Shown piece by piece: positions 45,780 to 57,194 of a DNA stretch of 64,000 nt. The position numbers and the translations under genes were made by a program. Positions within the stretch are counted from its first letter, which is position 1. The number at the start of each line of letters is the position of its first letter. The stretch is from Phalacrocorax aristotelis (taxonomy: Eukaryota > Chordata > Aves > Suliformes > Phalacrocoracidae). The stretch covers positions 1,302,001 through 1,366,000 of the forward strand of contig NC_134277.1 of assembly GCF_949628215.1 (NCBI RefSeq), given 5' to 3'. Under the pieces are notes generated by a model. It worked only from the letters and a program-made list of their open reading frames with translations, ran no database searches and was not told the DNA's origin.

Positions 45780-45895
45780 CTTGTTTGTATATTTGTGTGT
45801 GTATATATGTATATACATATACACATATGTATAAATATATATGAATAAATGCATATCCATGTATATATGTATCTCTATGTGTCTACCTTTTACTC
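45780..45895 (+). repeat. Degenerate AT/GT-rich microsatellite
   Basis: Imperfect TATATG/TATACATA/TGTGTG units run for more than 100 bp. They explain the open frame MNKCISMYICISM at 45841 as repeat-derived. Confidence 0.85.
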
Positions 45896-46044
45896 AGTGT
45901 GTGTGCAAACATGTGCACAAGTGTGTGCATTTGGGTATCCACATGAGAGTCCCTTCCCCCCTCCCAGCTCCTACTCCAGGAGACAAGACAACAGACAGAA
46001 GGTGGTACATTGGAAATTCTGACTAAATAAAAGGAAAAAAAAAC

Positions 46045-46235
46045 TAGGAAGGTGGTCAGACACTGGAACAGGGGCCCAAAGAGGTGGGATCCACATCCTT
46101 GGAGATACTTGAAGTCAGCTGGACAAGTTCCTCAGCATCCTGTTCTAATGGGACCAGCTCTGAGCAGGTGTTGGACCTGAGACCTCCCGAGGGTCCCTTC
46201 CAACCTGCATGGCTCTGTCATGCCAGGGTCTATCC
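46045..46235 (+). mobile_element. CR1 LINE fragment, 3' end
   Basis: GGTGGTCAGACACTGGAACAG, then a diverged CATCCTTGGAGATACTTGAAG block, AGCTGGACAAGTTCCTC and GAGGGTCCCTTCCAACCTGC reproduce the CR1 3' consensus order. Diverged, 5'-truncated copy. Confidence 0.88.
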
Positions 46236-49200
46236 TCACTGCCCAGTTTTTCATTGTCGGTCTCCTCCCACACACCCCAGTACAAATGATGCAGCACCTG
46301 CAGCTCCAGCTTGTGTGGCATGCTGCATCCTCTGCCCCAGCAGCCCTTCGATTTGGGGGCATGCTGCAGCCACTTCGGGCAGCGTGGGCAGTGCCATTCA
46401 CTGGTGTGTAGCAGCGCTTCACTCTGTGTTGTGCAGGAGGCATCAGACTCATTGCAATGCACAAGGTTCACAGGGGAGCTCTGTTCTGCACAGCTCAAGG
46501 AACACACTGCTATTCTGCAGCTCTCTCCAACACCCCTGGTGACAGCAGTGCGTCTGTCACCTCCATCAGCACCAGACTGAGCTGCACCTCTCTGCAGCAC
46601 TTGCAGTTACATTAACATGCCTGTTTGTAGGGTTGCATTGTGTACTGGCACTGGGACTGAGCTAACTCAACCACAAAAAAAAGCCAAAACCCAAATAACT
46701 TCTAAGAAGCTGTAGGCTTCGGTTCGCCAATCCAGTCGACGAACAAGTGTGCAGCCAGAGTGGGGGTGCTTTGCACACAGAGGTCAGACTGGCAATTGGC
46801 GTGTGATGGGCGGGTGGTGATGGGTTAAGAACACAATAAACTGATGCTGTCACTGGGGCAGGACATATCAAAACACAGTGTCAGCTAGAAATGCCAAGTG
46901 AGAATAAGGGGGTTCTTGGACCCTAAAACAAAATTTAACGCCTTTCAATGTCACTGCCCCAACCCTGGAGCTGTGGACGTTTTTCAGAGTGCTGCGCTTC
47001 ATCTTGTGCTGCTGTGCTAGGTTGCAGTGGCACACAGTCCTCATGCGGACTCATCTATAGTGACAGAGCACCGCTTATTGCTGCACAATTGTTTTATCCT
47101 GCCTCCCTCTGCCCTCCCTGCCCCACCGCCCCCGCCAGGCTGGCCCAGGTGTACATGCATCAGCTCACATGCAGGAGCTATTGCAATTGCTGCAAATGGC
47201 AAGCTACCCTCTTTTGCAGCCATGTAACGTAGATAAGTTACCGGTCTCTGCCTCAGCACAACCCAGGCTCAAGGAGAGAGAAGCAGGGAGTATGGGAGCT
47301 GTGGTTCTCAGGTGCAGGCAGCTCTACCACTGTATTGTTGAAGGGAACTGCCATCTCTCCTGCGGGCAGGGCAGCTGGGGTCAGCTGCTAGAGGACATTT
47401 ACTTCCCCTGATCCAGCATGGATGTTACCTGAGCAGCCCAAGCCCATGCTTGGGATGCTGTGAGCAACACCAGGCCAGGAAATTCCTTAGGACGCTTGCT
47501 TCTTTCTAGGTCGGTGGTGCAGGGGATAGAGGCAGAAACTGTCCTACTGTGGCTGCAGGAAGCCAGCTGCACTCTGCTACCCCAGTAGATGCTGAGAAAT
47601 CCAGGTCATGAAAGGATCGTGCAGAATTGTCTTGGAACCTGCAACAAACATTTCTGTGGGAAAGAAGCACCCAACTGGGACATCCAGAAGCACAGCTTTG
47701 TCCTAGTGGTTGCTCTGCTCTAGGCTATGACTGTCCCCACACAGGGCAGGCAGAGGCAGCAGCTACAGGGCAGGGAGAGCCACCCCGCCAGTTCCCTGAG
47801 ACTACAGGGCTCTGCAGGAGGTCAGCTGTGCAGGCTGAGCACCACATCCACACTTCAGGTTAAGGGAATGCACCTGCCAAAGAGGGAAGGGCCTTGGGGA
47901 GAGAGCACTCCTGCACTAGACAGCATGGAGACAGGCCAGCTCTTGCTGTGGCATCAGGGAGGGCACCCAGGAAGGTGAAGTCAGCTCTGGCTGTCAGGAA
48001 TGTTGCCCACTGTTATAAGCTGTGCCTCCCAGGGAAGGGTGCCAATGCCTAACTGGACCCTGTGTGGCACAAATGCCATAGCAAACCTAAGAGCAATTGG
48101 CATCCCAGCAGATGTCTTTGAGTGTCTTTGCCAAAAAGTGATATGATGTCTAATGTGATGACACTACCAAAAAGTGGTTTTGGCAGTGTGAATTTTAAAA
48201 TTGCAGTGTCATGCATCAGAAAACAATGAAATACTGAAGAAAGCCTTCTCCCTGTCCAGGAGCCTCTGGTGGGATTGCAATGGGTGTTGCTACTACAGCC
48301 CAGATGCATGAGCTCCCTTACCCCATGGGCTGGGCTGGATGATGTTCGTCAAACCAGTGACAGAGGCTTTCATGGCTGGACCCATAATTGGTGGTGGAAT
48401 CCCATGGTCTTCTGCACTGTTGACTCAGGATTGTGCATGCAGCTGTGCCCTGTGCAAAACTGGATCTTCATTAGGTTCTGGGCTTGGGCTCGGTCATCTG
48501 AGATACCCCCTGGCTTCAGAAGCAGCATTTCATGCAATAGTTCTCGAGCGCAGACTGTTCCAGTCTGGCTGCCCTAGATGTGAGACCCCCTGCTCTGGAA
48601 GCCTGAAACCTCTCTCCTGCATCAGTGCAGTCAGACCCAGCAGCTGCTCCAGGCTGCAGCAGGGAGACATAGTGTTGGTGCCAGCAGTGCCTGGTCCACC
48701 CTGGCCCTGCTCACTGCTGAGGAGCCTCGGCAGCGTGGTAAGAGAAGCAGCAGCTGGTACTGGTAAGACAGGCTTAGGTTTCCACGGAAGGGCAAGGCCC
48801 TTACCTTCCCCTCAGCCCAGCAGTGGGACAGGCAGCCAGCACTGCCCCAGGATTCAGTGCCAATAAGGTACCTGCACTGCAGGAGGATTTCCCCAGTCAT
48901 TCCCCACGGGCTGGGGGTGTGCTCCTTGGGACTGAGGGAGGAGGAAAGATTTCAGGAAAGGACTCTTCTAGGAGGCAGAGCAGCTCTGAGTAGCTGGAGG
49001 GCACTGCATTGCTGGGCCTCAGATGTGGTGGTGGCATGTGGGGCTGAGCATGGGTAGAACTGGCACAGGGCGCTGGGGCAGCCCTGGGGACAGCAGGCAG
49101 GTATCCTGCCTCTATCGGGCAGGGGCTAAGGGTATGGACATCTCACCCTGCGGCCAGCAAAGGCCTGGTCCTGGCACGAAACCCATGGGACAGGCAGAGG

Positions 49201-49720
49201 TTTTCCTTCAGGGAGGGTGGCAATCTGCCGTCGTGCGGGCGGATCTCGGGGGAGGATCGTTACTGCCCAGGGCCTGGAGCAGCAGGAATGCCGGCTCTCC
49301 CGGGGCGGGGCTGGGGACGCAGGCGTTTCAGGGGTCCGGGGGCTGCACACACGTCCCTCCCACCCCGGGGAGCGCTGCTGGCCTCAGGCAGGCTGTAGCG
49401 GCAGGGGCTGCGGGGGGGCGAGGACGGACGATCCCGCCCCCAGACCCAGACCCGGTCCGGGCCCCGGTCGCCGGGAGAGCGGCCCCGGCGACGCTCCCGG
49501 GCGCTTCCCAGCCCCTCCTCTTCTCTGCACCCTCTCGTGTCTCAGCACCGACACCAGAGCCCGCAAGGCCACCGCTGCTCCCCGCACAGGCGCCGGGTCC
49601 GCGGGCCCCGGTACTGGCACCGACCGAGGGACAGGCGAGCCCCGGAGCCTCCCATCGTCCTCGGCCGCACGCCCGCCCCAGACTCCGCGGCCGCCCCTCG
49701 GGATCGGCGCCGCCGCCTAC

Positions 49721-49768
49721 TGCCCCTGCCCCTGCCCCTGTACTTATCCCTGCCCATGTCCCTGCTCC
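49721..49768 (+). repeat. CCCCTG-type short tandem repeat
   Basis: Several CCCTGC/CCTGCC units (TGCCCCTGCCCCTGCCCCTG, then TCCCTGCCCATGTCCCTGCTC) occur in tandem just beyond the GBX1 transcript end. Confidence 0.75.
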
Positions 49769-49864
49769 CGCCGGACCGGGAACCGCGGGGCGCTGCTGGC
49801 CGCGGCTGCCCGTCCCTGCAGCGCGACCGGTGGGGCAGCACCGCGGAAGAACGCCGCCTCGCTC

Positions 49865-50150
49865 CATAGAAAATAATTTATTGAAATCACAGCTATACAT
49901 GGGCGGGCGTCCGGGGGCAGCGCGGCCAGGCCCCGGACGACGCGGCTGGGGCCCGCAGGGGCCAGGCGGCCCGCGCTCCCCGCGGCACGGACAGACAGAC
50001 ACGCTGCCGTATGTACAGAGTTTACACGGAATAAATAAGGTACATGTACAGTGGAGTGCGAGCGGGCGTCCGGGCCGCGCTCCCGCCGCGTCGGGCCCCC
50101 CCCGCTGCCGGCGGCCCGCCCACCCCAGGGTCCGAGAGCCCCGACGGCAC
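49865..50150 (-). other. GBX1: GBX1 3' untranslated region
   Basis: A compact 3' UTR of about 0.29 kb. On the transcript strand it contains TTATTTATT, the AU-rich element nonamer (plus-strand AATAAATAA at 50031-50039). It also has TGTACATA (plus 50010-50017), a Pumilio-type site. Both predict post-transcriptional control of a developmental factor, though neither is tested. Confidence 0.75.
49877..49882 (-). terminator. GBX1: GBX1 poly(A) signal AATAAA (minus strand)
   Basis: TTTATT on the plus strand reads AATAAA on the minus strand, about 270 bases after the GBX1 stop. No other AATAAA lies between on that strand. The transcript probably ends near 49850-49865. Further 3' sites cannot be excluded. 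Confidence 0.75.
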
Positions 50151-50671
50151 TCAGGGCCGGGCGCCCTGCTCGATCTGCTGGTGCTGGCTGCGCACGGCGA
50201 ATCGGTTGACGTGCACCGGGATGGGCACCACGATCTTGGGGTTGCGGACGGGCTCGCCTGAGCGGTTGCTCACGTTGCCTGCCTTGATGCGTTTCCACTT
50301 GGCGCGGCGGTTCTGGAACCAGATCTTCACCTGCACCTCGCTCAGCTTCAGGGCGTGCGCAATCTGCGAGCGCTCCGTCAGGCTCAGGTACTTCTTGCAG
50401 TGGAACTCCTTCTCCAGCTCCAGCAGCTGCTCGCTGGTGAAGGCCGTGCGGCGCCGGCGGCTCTTGCCGGCCGCGGAGCCCGCCGGGGCCTGCTCGGCCG
50501 CGGGGCCGCCCTTGCCCTTGCCCTTGGGGCCCAGTGCGGTGGCGGCCGCCCCGTCCAGGAAGGGCTCCTCCTCGCTGTCGCCCGCCGAGCTCTCCTCCTC
50601 CCGCTCGCTGCACGGCGTCGCCGCCGACTTCACCTCCAGCTTCTCCTCGTCCGAGCTGTACGCCTTTCCGT
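50151..50671 (-). CDS. GBX1: GBX1 exon 2: acidic linker, homeodomain and C-terminus
   Basis: The minus-strand acceptor is GTGTGCCCCGCAG|ACGGAAAGG. The exon encodes [20 protein letters not shown], an acidic [15 protein letters not shown] block, a Lys/Gly stretch, the full homeodomain and the tail to TGA at 50151-50153. It completes the aspartate codon begun in exon 1. The homeodomain is intact with no frameshift. Confidence 0.97.
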
Positions 50672-53600
50672 CTGCGGGGCACACAGCGTCAGCGCCCGCC
50701 GGCGCGGCCCGCCGCCCCCCCCCCGGCCCGCCCCGCCCGAGGGTTCCCCGCACCCGCCGAGCCCTCGGAACCACGGCCTCGGCGCCCCGCGGGGCTCTCC
50801 CCGCTCCCCCCGGCGGCCCCTCCACCGTCGCATCCCCGCAGCCCCGGGGCCGCCCGCGCTGCCTTCCGCAGGAGAAGCAGCTTCCCCGGCACCAGCGCGC
50901 ACTCGGCCCCACTGCAGGCAGCGGGCGCCGCGACAGCGGGCAGCACTGGCTGCTGCTGTCCCAGACCCCAGCGCGATCTGTTCCATGCTGCCCGCAGCCT
51001 GGCCAGCTCTGTGGGGCAGCACCTGCAAGCTCAGCACGTCTGCAGACACTCTGGGTTATGAGCCACCACAGCAGCTGCCACCATCCCCATCCCACAACCC
51101 AGCTGTAGCAGCATCACTGCCTCATTCCAGCAGAGCACACTGCAACCCTTGCACAGCATCTGGAAAGAAAGTCTGTACCTTGCCCCTAAGCTCAGCCCTC
51201 CCTCTGTCCCATCCCACTGCATCAGACCATCAGTGCTGTTCACCCAGAAAGAAGCCAGCCAAGAGGAGCTGAAGGACTGTCCTGGAAACAGCAGCCTGAG
51301 CCAGTTCCAGCCCAGAAAACTCTACAGGACATGGGGTGTCCTCCTGCCAGGTCTCCCTCCCTAACCTCAGTATGCACTACAGCAGAGTTGTGCAGCCAGG
51401 GGACAAGGTGCTCAGTCAGCTGATGCTCAAGGCTTTGGTTCTCCCCACCTGTCTGTGCAGAGGGGCAGGCTAGACACTGCCAACATCTCTCAACAGACAG
51501 GACATCATCCCAGGCCACCCAGAAAGGAGGCAGCACTTGGACCACCACAGACACCTCTGTTGTGTTGCCTGCAAGGATATTCATAGGAGTAAGAATCTTC
51601 TTGCCAGCTTCTTGTGTCCCAAACTGCTGCCTGAAACAGACATAGAGCAAGGGAGGACAGGGGTGGGAGACAGTGGGGAGGAAAGAGACCTGGAAGCCAG
51701 TCACTTCCTTGGTAGACAGGCTCAAACAAAGCCCTCACAGGAGATCAAGTGAGAAGATGCTCCCAGCCATAGCCAGGCGTCACGGAGGGAGAGGACCCAC
51801 AGCTATGCATGAGCAGATGAAGAAGCTTCTTCTGTCATGCAGAGACTAGAAGAGACCAGGAAGCTCTCCAAGTCTGACCCAAGAGCAGGAATCACTGCTG
51901 GAAGGAGGTCCTGAAGCACCACCACTCTCAATACAATTCTACACGCAGGAAAAGAAGCAGCAGCTCTCCAAGGTTCTAAGCAGCGTCCAGGTACTGGCAC
52001 ATGCACCCTGGGCCACTGGATCTCCGGACAGCTCACCTTGCCTCAGTGGGAAAGGCAGAACAGCCCTCAGATGCTTGAAAATGCAGGGCTGCAAATAATA
52101 TACAAGCAGCAACTGCAAGAAGCTCCTTGAGCCCAGGAGACATTCTTAGGAGTCTGGCTGCTGTAGCGCTCCCACATCCCTTGCCAGTTCTGCAGCAAGT
52201 CTGTGGCTTCCTGAGAGTGGATGGGTGGCTTTGGCAATGTGGAATCATCTCCCTCCTCTTCCGGCTTCATACAGCAGGAAAGGAACACCTTCATCTCTAT
52301 TCTGCTGCAGAAGAACGGACAGTAACCTCTTTCTTCTTGAGGGTCAGGGGTGGAGGAAGAAATTTCCCATATGCCCAAGTGGTATAGTAAAGACCCAGAG
52401 ATTTGGGGGGTGTGGTGTGTGTGCTTAGGATTACAAGCAGGTGGCATGGAGCACTTCAGCCCCCCCAATGTACTGTCTCATGCAAGCACTTTGCCAAAGA
52501 AAATGAAAGCTTTCATTTCTGTGTACCACCTCTGCCTGTTGGAGCACAAGGCCTGACAAGATAAGAGAGCTCTTATGAGGATGTCAGTGTCTTCACCAAG
52601 AGTACTCATAGGTTCTGCCGATACTCTGCCCTTCCCCTGTGATGGAGGATGGCATCCCAGCAGCCACACTATCAAACAGCGCTGATCTGGCAGTTTGCTT
52701 TTGCAGGCCCAGACTTTGCCCCAAGAGACTGGAAGAAGGCTGAGCTACCAACTGCAACATGTCACTTTGTAAAACAGGTACTATCTCTGGATACACTCTT
52801 CTTAACCAGACCCCGAATTTTAAATGGTCTCTACCAGACTAACATGTCTCACATTTGTGTCTTATAAAAGGGCTGGGCTTGGAGTAAGGAACTCAGAATT
52901 ATATGATGATAGAGTCTAAACCGGAGGTTTTCACAAAGAAAATTGGCATATTGGTCTGTTAGTTACCTAGTATATCCCCATCAAGGAAGCAATGGAGGCA
53001 GGGGAACCCACCCATTTGGTGGGAGGGTATACTGAGACTTTCAGAGGCCTTTGAACAGGAAGTGAAGCTGTCATGAAGCAAAGTATTGTGACTTTGAAAA
53101 ATCAACAAGAAGGCAGTAGACAAAGAATAGGATTGACCCATTGCTTTGCTCTTCACAAAACCCCAGCTGTTCATCGATCTTATTATGGACATGGTAAACA
53201 TGGTGAGGAGAGTTGGTTGTCACAGGTGCCAAAGTTATTCATGCAGGATCAGGGGGACCAGGATCAAGAACGGGTGTTGTGACAGTCAGAAGAGCCCTGT
53301 TTTGGTATGCACATGAGAGCTCCTTGTTACCTTCATAGGGCACAACACGAAACTTCATCCTGTCCCTGATCGTGCAGTTACTACATCAACCCAAGAGAGG
53401 TGCTCAGACCACTGCCTGGGTCTTGGTGGAGACCTCTAACAGCTCAGGAACAAACATGCTCTCAGGAGACATGTGGAGAACTGGGGGTGTTGAGTTCCTT
53501 TATGCTGGGGGTCTTACTCTGTTGCAGCTGTAGTAACAAACCAAACTCCAAGCTTTGCGGCTTCTTAACCCTACATGCCTCTCCCCTCTCAAGAAGCGTG

Positions 53601-56600
53601 ACAACAGCTGGAAGCAAGTTTGAAACATAGCAGATTCAGAGAGAGGCCCTACAATAGATCGTTGACTCCTTCAGCTGATCTAGCAGGCAACAGATCTTGT
53701 CTCCATAGACACCTGCATGATGGAGATACTAACGGAGCCCAGGGACAGAAATAGTCACTTTAGGGGATAATTCAGTTGATATCAGCAAAACAGACAGAAG
53801 GAGGCATTGCTTCTTCATATGATTCTTCTGCAGATAAGATCTGTGGAGCACCTTGCCCCAGGACGTGGCTGATGCCAAGTTTCTCTCTCCTTTCTGGTGG
53901 ACTCCAGGGGAGACTAGATAAGGCCACAGAAGAGGAATTGGCAAAAAGTTACTGAATATACAGAAACAACACCTGGCTCAGGAAGACCCTGAAGTGCAGA
54001 TGGTCATTTTAGTGAAATGTCATTTTAGAAAGTATTGCAGTGGTTGTGCTCTCTTACTCTTCCGTGGACAATTGCTTTTGGCCTGGGCCACAGATAGGAT
54101 GCTAGTGCAAACAGCATTATAGATAGCTTTTGATGCCTCCCATTGACATGAAACATCTTTCTCTTCCTTAATTGTGGAAAAAGCTCACAGCAACCATCCT
54201 GGCTTTCATCTGAGCTGGTTGGTAAAACAAACCCTATTGTCCATCTCCAAGGGCCTTTACTGGTACAGTCAGGAGAAACATTAGGTAAAGGAAAAGGTGG
54301 GCACATTTGGCCTGACAAATCCTCTTGGACCTGGGCAGAGCAGCCCACAGAGTCAGATCTACATGGGCACATGCATGTGCAGAAGGACAAGCATCCTTCA
54401 TGGCTCCAGAGCAAGTACAGTGCTAAGAGGCAGCTAATAGGCAATAGCAAGACATATTTCCTTCCATCATGAGACAGTCACAACCGGGCAAGTCTTAGAG
54501 ATATGATTTCTCGATATCAGAAATTGTCACTGTCTGGGACAGTTCATCCAAGTCCATTGGGAGGAGAGAACATGCTGGGCTTGGCTATGGAGGAGCCATG
54601 GAGGGAGATAAAGCACAAAGCCGTTCATTTCTCTATAGACTGTGAAGATGTGGTCATGCAGACAGCTTGGCCAGGGCAATTCTGTCCCCGAGGAGACTTT
54701 CATAACAAAAGTGAGATCGCACTGGGCTTTTGACTCAGCGCGGAGGCCTGGGAGCCCCAGAGGAACACCACAGCCCCGATAACCCACAAAGGCGGTGGGG
54801 AGGCAAAATGCCCTGGCTGTCCTGCTGAGGGATGAAGTTCAAGGGGTGCCTGAGTGGGGGAAACAGTCTTCTGAGGGAAGAACAAGATAGGGCAAGGAAA
54901 AGACCCAGGCTTACTCAGGAGAGGCTAAAGGGAGGATGGGGAACAAACAGCCAAGCACTGCAAGAAGCAGCAGAGACTTCTCAGCACGCACCCATGCCAG
55001 GAAGCCTGTGAAACAAAGGTGGATCTCATGGGTGACCAGGGGAGCCAGCTCTCAGGACAGGCCATGTCAAAGCCAGCAGCTGGTTTGTCTCAGTCTCCCT
55101 GCAGAAGGGATACCTCAAGCCCCATGCTGCAGGCGCTGAGGTGGAAGAGAACAAGAGCCAGAGCTGGCTGAGAAATACAGAGCAACAAGTCACCAAGGCT
55201 GATGCCTGCACACTCGGGGGAGCGGCCGTGGCTCACCAAGGCGAGGGCCCCACAGCCCCGACGCAGCAGCGGGAGCTGCCCTCGGCCAGCACCGAGCAGG
55301 GTCCTGGCAGTGGAGCCGCTGCCTGCCCGCGCCGTCGGGCAAAGCCGGTGCCAAGGCTGCAGGCACGGCCGCACAGGCGGCGGACCGAGACGAAGGGGAG
55401 CAGGGCTCCGGGCGGCGCGGGGAGTGGGGGGCCTCCTGGCCGCGGGAGCTGCCCCGCGCCTCGCCCCCGCGGCGCGGGCTGGGAGCGCCGGTAGCCGCAG
55501 CACTACGACGCCGGGAGGGCGGCGGAGCCCGGCATGGGGCGAGCTGCGGGCGAGCGAGGGAGCCCCCAGCCCCGCGGTCCGCCCGGGACGCGGCATCGTG
55601 CCGGGGACAAGGCGGAACCCGGCGCTGCAGCTGCACCGACCGCGACCGCCACCGGGACCGGGAGAGGCGGGGGGGGCTGTACGCGGTCCAGCGGCCCGCG
55701 ACGGCACGGCGCCCTTCTGCCCTCGCCTCACCCGCCCCGGGCCGGGTGCCAGGACCTCGGAGAGCTCCGCGCCGCCGGTGCCGCGTCGGCTCCGGGGCAC
55801 GCGCCGCTCCGGTCCCGCCGGGCGGTCCGTGCCCCACCGGGACGGCCGCCCCGACCGGCGGCTCTTGCGGCTCTCCCGCCCCGCGGCCCGGGCGCGGCAA
55901 GCGGAGTTTGTCTCCCACCCGCGAAAAGTTGCGGGCCCTGCGGAGCCGGCCCGGAACGGAGGGGAAACGGCCCGGTCCCCCCGGCTCGGCCCGATGGGAC
56001 AGAGCGGGAGCGCAGCCGCGGGCAGGTCCCGCCGCCATGGGCCGTCGCGGCCCCGCCGTCCTGGCCGCCGCGCCCCGGTCCCCAGCCCCCACGGCTCCAC
56101 GACTCCTGTCCTGGCGAGCTCGGGGAACCGCTGTGCCGCCCGCCCGCAGCCGCTGCTGGGGCGGCGGGGAGAGCCCGGTGAGGGGCCGGGCGGGCAGCGC
56201 TGCCCGCCGCGGGGCCCCTCGGGGCTGTGGGAGTCCCGGGCGAAGCGGGCCGGCGCTGGCCGCAGACGAGTTGCTCTCCGCAGGGCGGGGCTGGCCCGCG
56301 CCGCTCTTACCTGCCAGGCCGGGGAAGGGGTCCGGGAAGTGCAACGGCGGCTCGGGCGGCCCCTTGTCGCGCCCCGGGGGCAGCTCCTCCGCCTCCAGGC
56401 CCTCGGCGCCCCGCCGGCAGCCGGCGTCGGGGTTGGCGCGCGGCGGGGGCAGCTCCTGCGGCGGATAAAAGCCGTCGGGGGGCTCGGAGAAGCTGGGCAG
56501 GGCCGTGGTGAGCGCCACCATGGAGGGCACGGCCTGGCCCAGGCTGGCGCAGAAGGTGTTGGTGAGGCGGCCGGCGAAGGAGGCCAGCGGCGCCAGCGGC

Positions 56601-56770
56601 GGCAGCCCCGACTGCAGGGGCGCGTGGGACAGCGCCTGCGGCAGCACCAGCGGCCGGTACGGCATGAACATGGGGTACCCGGTGTAGAGCAGGTGCCCGG
56701 AGCGCGGCGGCGGCGTCCCGATGAGCGAGTCGATGGAGAAGGCGGTCCCCTGGCCGCTGGGTCTCTGCAT
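50151..56770 (-). CDS. GBX1: GBX1, gastrulation brain homeobox 1 transcription factor (complete)
   Basis: Two exons on the minus strand (56770-56311, 50671-50151) encode 326 residues. The start [18 protein letters not shown] carries the eh1-type motif FSIDSLIG that binds Groucho/TLE corepressors. [17 protein letters not shown] follows. Residues 154-222 are acidic then Gly/Lys-rich. The homeodomain spans residues 224-283 ([19 protein letters not shown] to [15 protein letters not shown]), with Trp48, Gln50 and Asn51 in place. The C-terminus [20 protein letters not shown] ends in [23 protein letters not shown] and [12 protein letters not shown] favour GBX1 over GBX2. GBX1 is nuclear and acts in forebrain, hindbrain and dorsal spinal cord neurons. 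It is shorter than the human protein as I recall it (about 363) because Gly- and Ala-rich runs are missing. Confidence 0.97.
50672..56310 (-). other. GBX1: GBX1 intron, 5.6 kb
   Basis: The single intron is bounded by CAG|GTAAGAGC (56311/56310) and CCCCGCAG (50672). The two ends are CpG-rich. The middle (about 51100-55100) is ordinary non-island sequence with no exon, repeat family or RNA that I recognise. Open frames at 54025-54450 and elsewhere have no domain. Confidence 0.9.
56311..56770 (-). CDS. GBX1: GBX1 exon 1: N-terminus with eh1 motif
   Basis: The ATG at 56770-56768 is chosen because MQR...[11 protein letters not shown] matches the GBX1 N-terminus, and the base at -3 is G. The exon encodes 153 complete codons and ends CTGGCAG|GTAAGA, one base into the next codon. 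The upstream frame stays open without a stop to beyond 57100, so a longer N-terminal form is formally possible. Confidence 0.95.
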
Positions 56771-56840
56771 GGCGAGCGGGCGCCGCCGGCTCAGCCGGCA
56801 CCAACTTTCCGGCGAGCTCGGGCCGCCGCCAACTCGCCGC

Positions 56841-56858
56841 GCCGCCGCCGCCGCCGCC
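56841..56858 (+). repeat. (GCC)6 run in GBX1 5' UTR
   Basis: Six perfect GCC triplets on the plus strand, hence GGC on the GBX1 transcript, lie about 70-90 bases before the start codon. In the upstream open frame this reads as an alanine run. Confidence 0.9.
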
Positions 56859-57036
56859 GGGCCCCGCCGCTGCCGCGGCCCCGGCCCCGGCCCGCGCCCG
56901 CCGCCTCCCGTGGGCTCCGGCGCCCGGCGAGAGCTGCCGCCCGCCCGCCCGCTCGCTGGATCGGCGCGGCGCAGTGAAAGCGCGCTCGGAGCCGCCCGCC
57001 CGCCCGCCCCGCCGCGGGGGGGCCGGGCCGGGCCGC

Positions 57037-57066
57037 GGAGGGGAGGGGAGGGGAGGCGGGCGGGGG
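57037..57066 (+). other. Potential G-quadruplex upstream of GBX1
   Basis: GAGGGGAGGGGAGGGGAGGC followed by GGGCGGGGG gives at least four G-tracts with one- to three-base loops on the strand opposite the GBX1 transcript. Structure formation is inferred from pattern alone. Confidence 0.6.
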
Positions 57067-57194
57067 TGTCGCCCTCTGCTCTCATCCATCTTCCGCACAT
57101 CACGGTCGAGTTCCTCCTTCAGCACCCGCTCCGGCGGGGCAAGGCTCCCGGCTCCCCCCGGCGCGGCCGGCCCCTGGGAAGGCGCCTCCCCCTC

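Larger units (their letters stand above)
41545..49850. other. Intergenic region between convergent AGAP3 and GBX1
   Basis: About 8.3 kb with no exon that I recognise. It contains one enhancer-like block (42600-42900), an AT microsatellite (45780-45895) and a CR1 fragment (46045-46235). Open frames are GC-driven or short. GC content climbs from about 49230 into the GBX1 3' CpG-rich region. Confidence 0.8.
49230..50960. other. CpG-rich island over GBX1 3' end
   Basis: CpG dinucleotides are dense across the 3' flank, the second exon and the adjacent intron of GBX1. Long open frames on both strands (for example 412 codons on + at 49023-50261) follow from this base composition. CpG islands over the whole of developmental homeobox genes are common and often mark Polycomb targets; the latter is inference here. 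Confidence 0.7.

Noticed and set aside
45841..46026. Open frame MNKCISMYICISM...
   Set aside because: Directly derived from the AT/GT microsatellite at 45780-45895.
49023..50261. 412-codon plus-strand open frame over the GBX1 3' end
   Set aside because: Antisense shadow of GBX1 in a CpG-rich island. Pro/Ala/Arg-rich with no domain.
55202..56977. 591-codon plus-strand open frame over GBX1 exon 1
   Set aside because: Antisense of a highly GC-rich exon and intron. The opposite strand encodes the verified GBX1 N-terminus with a splice donor.
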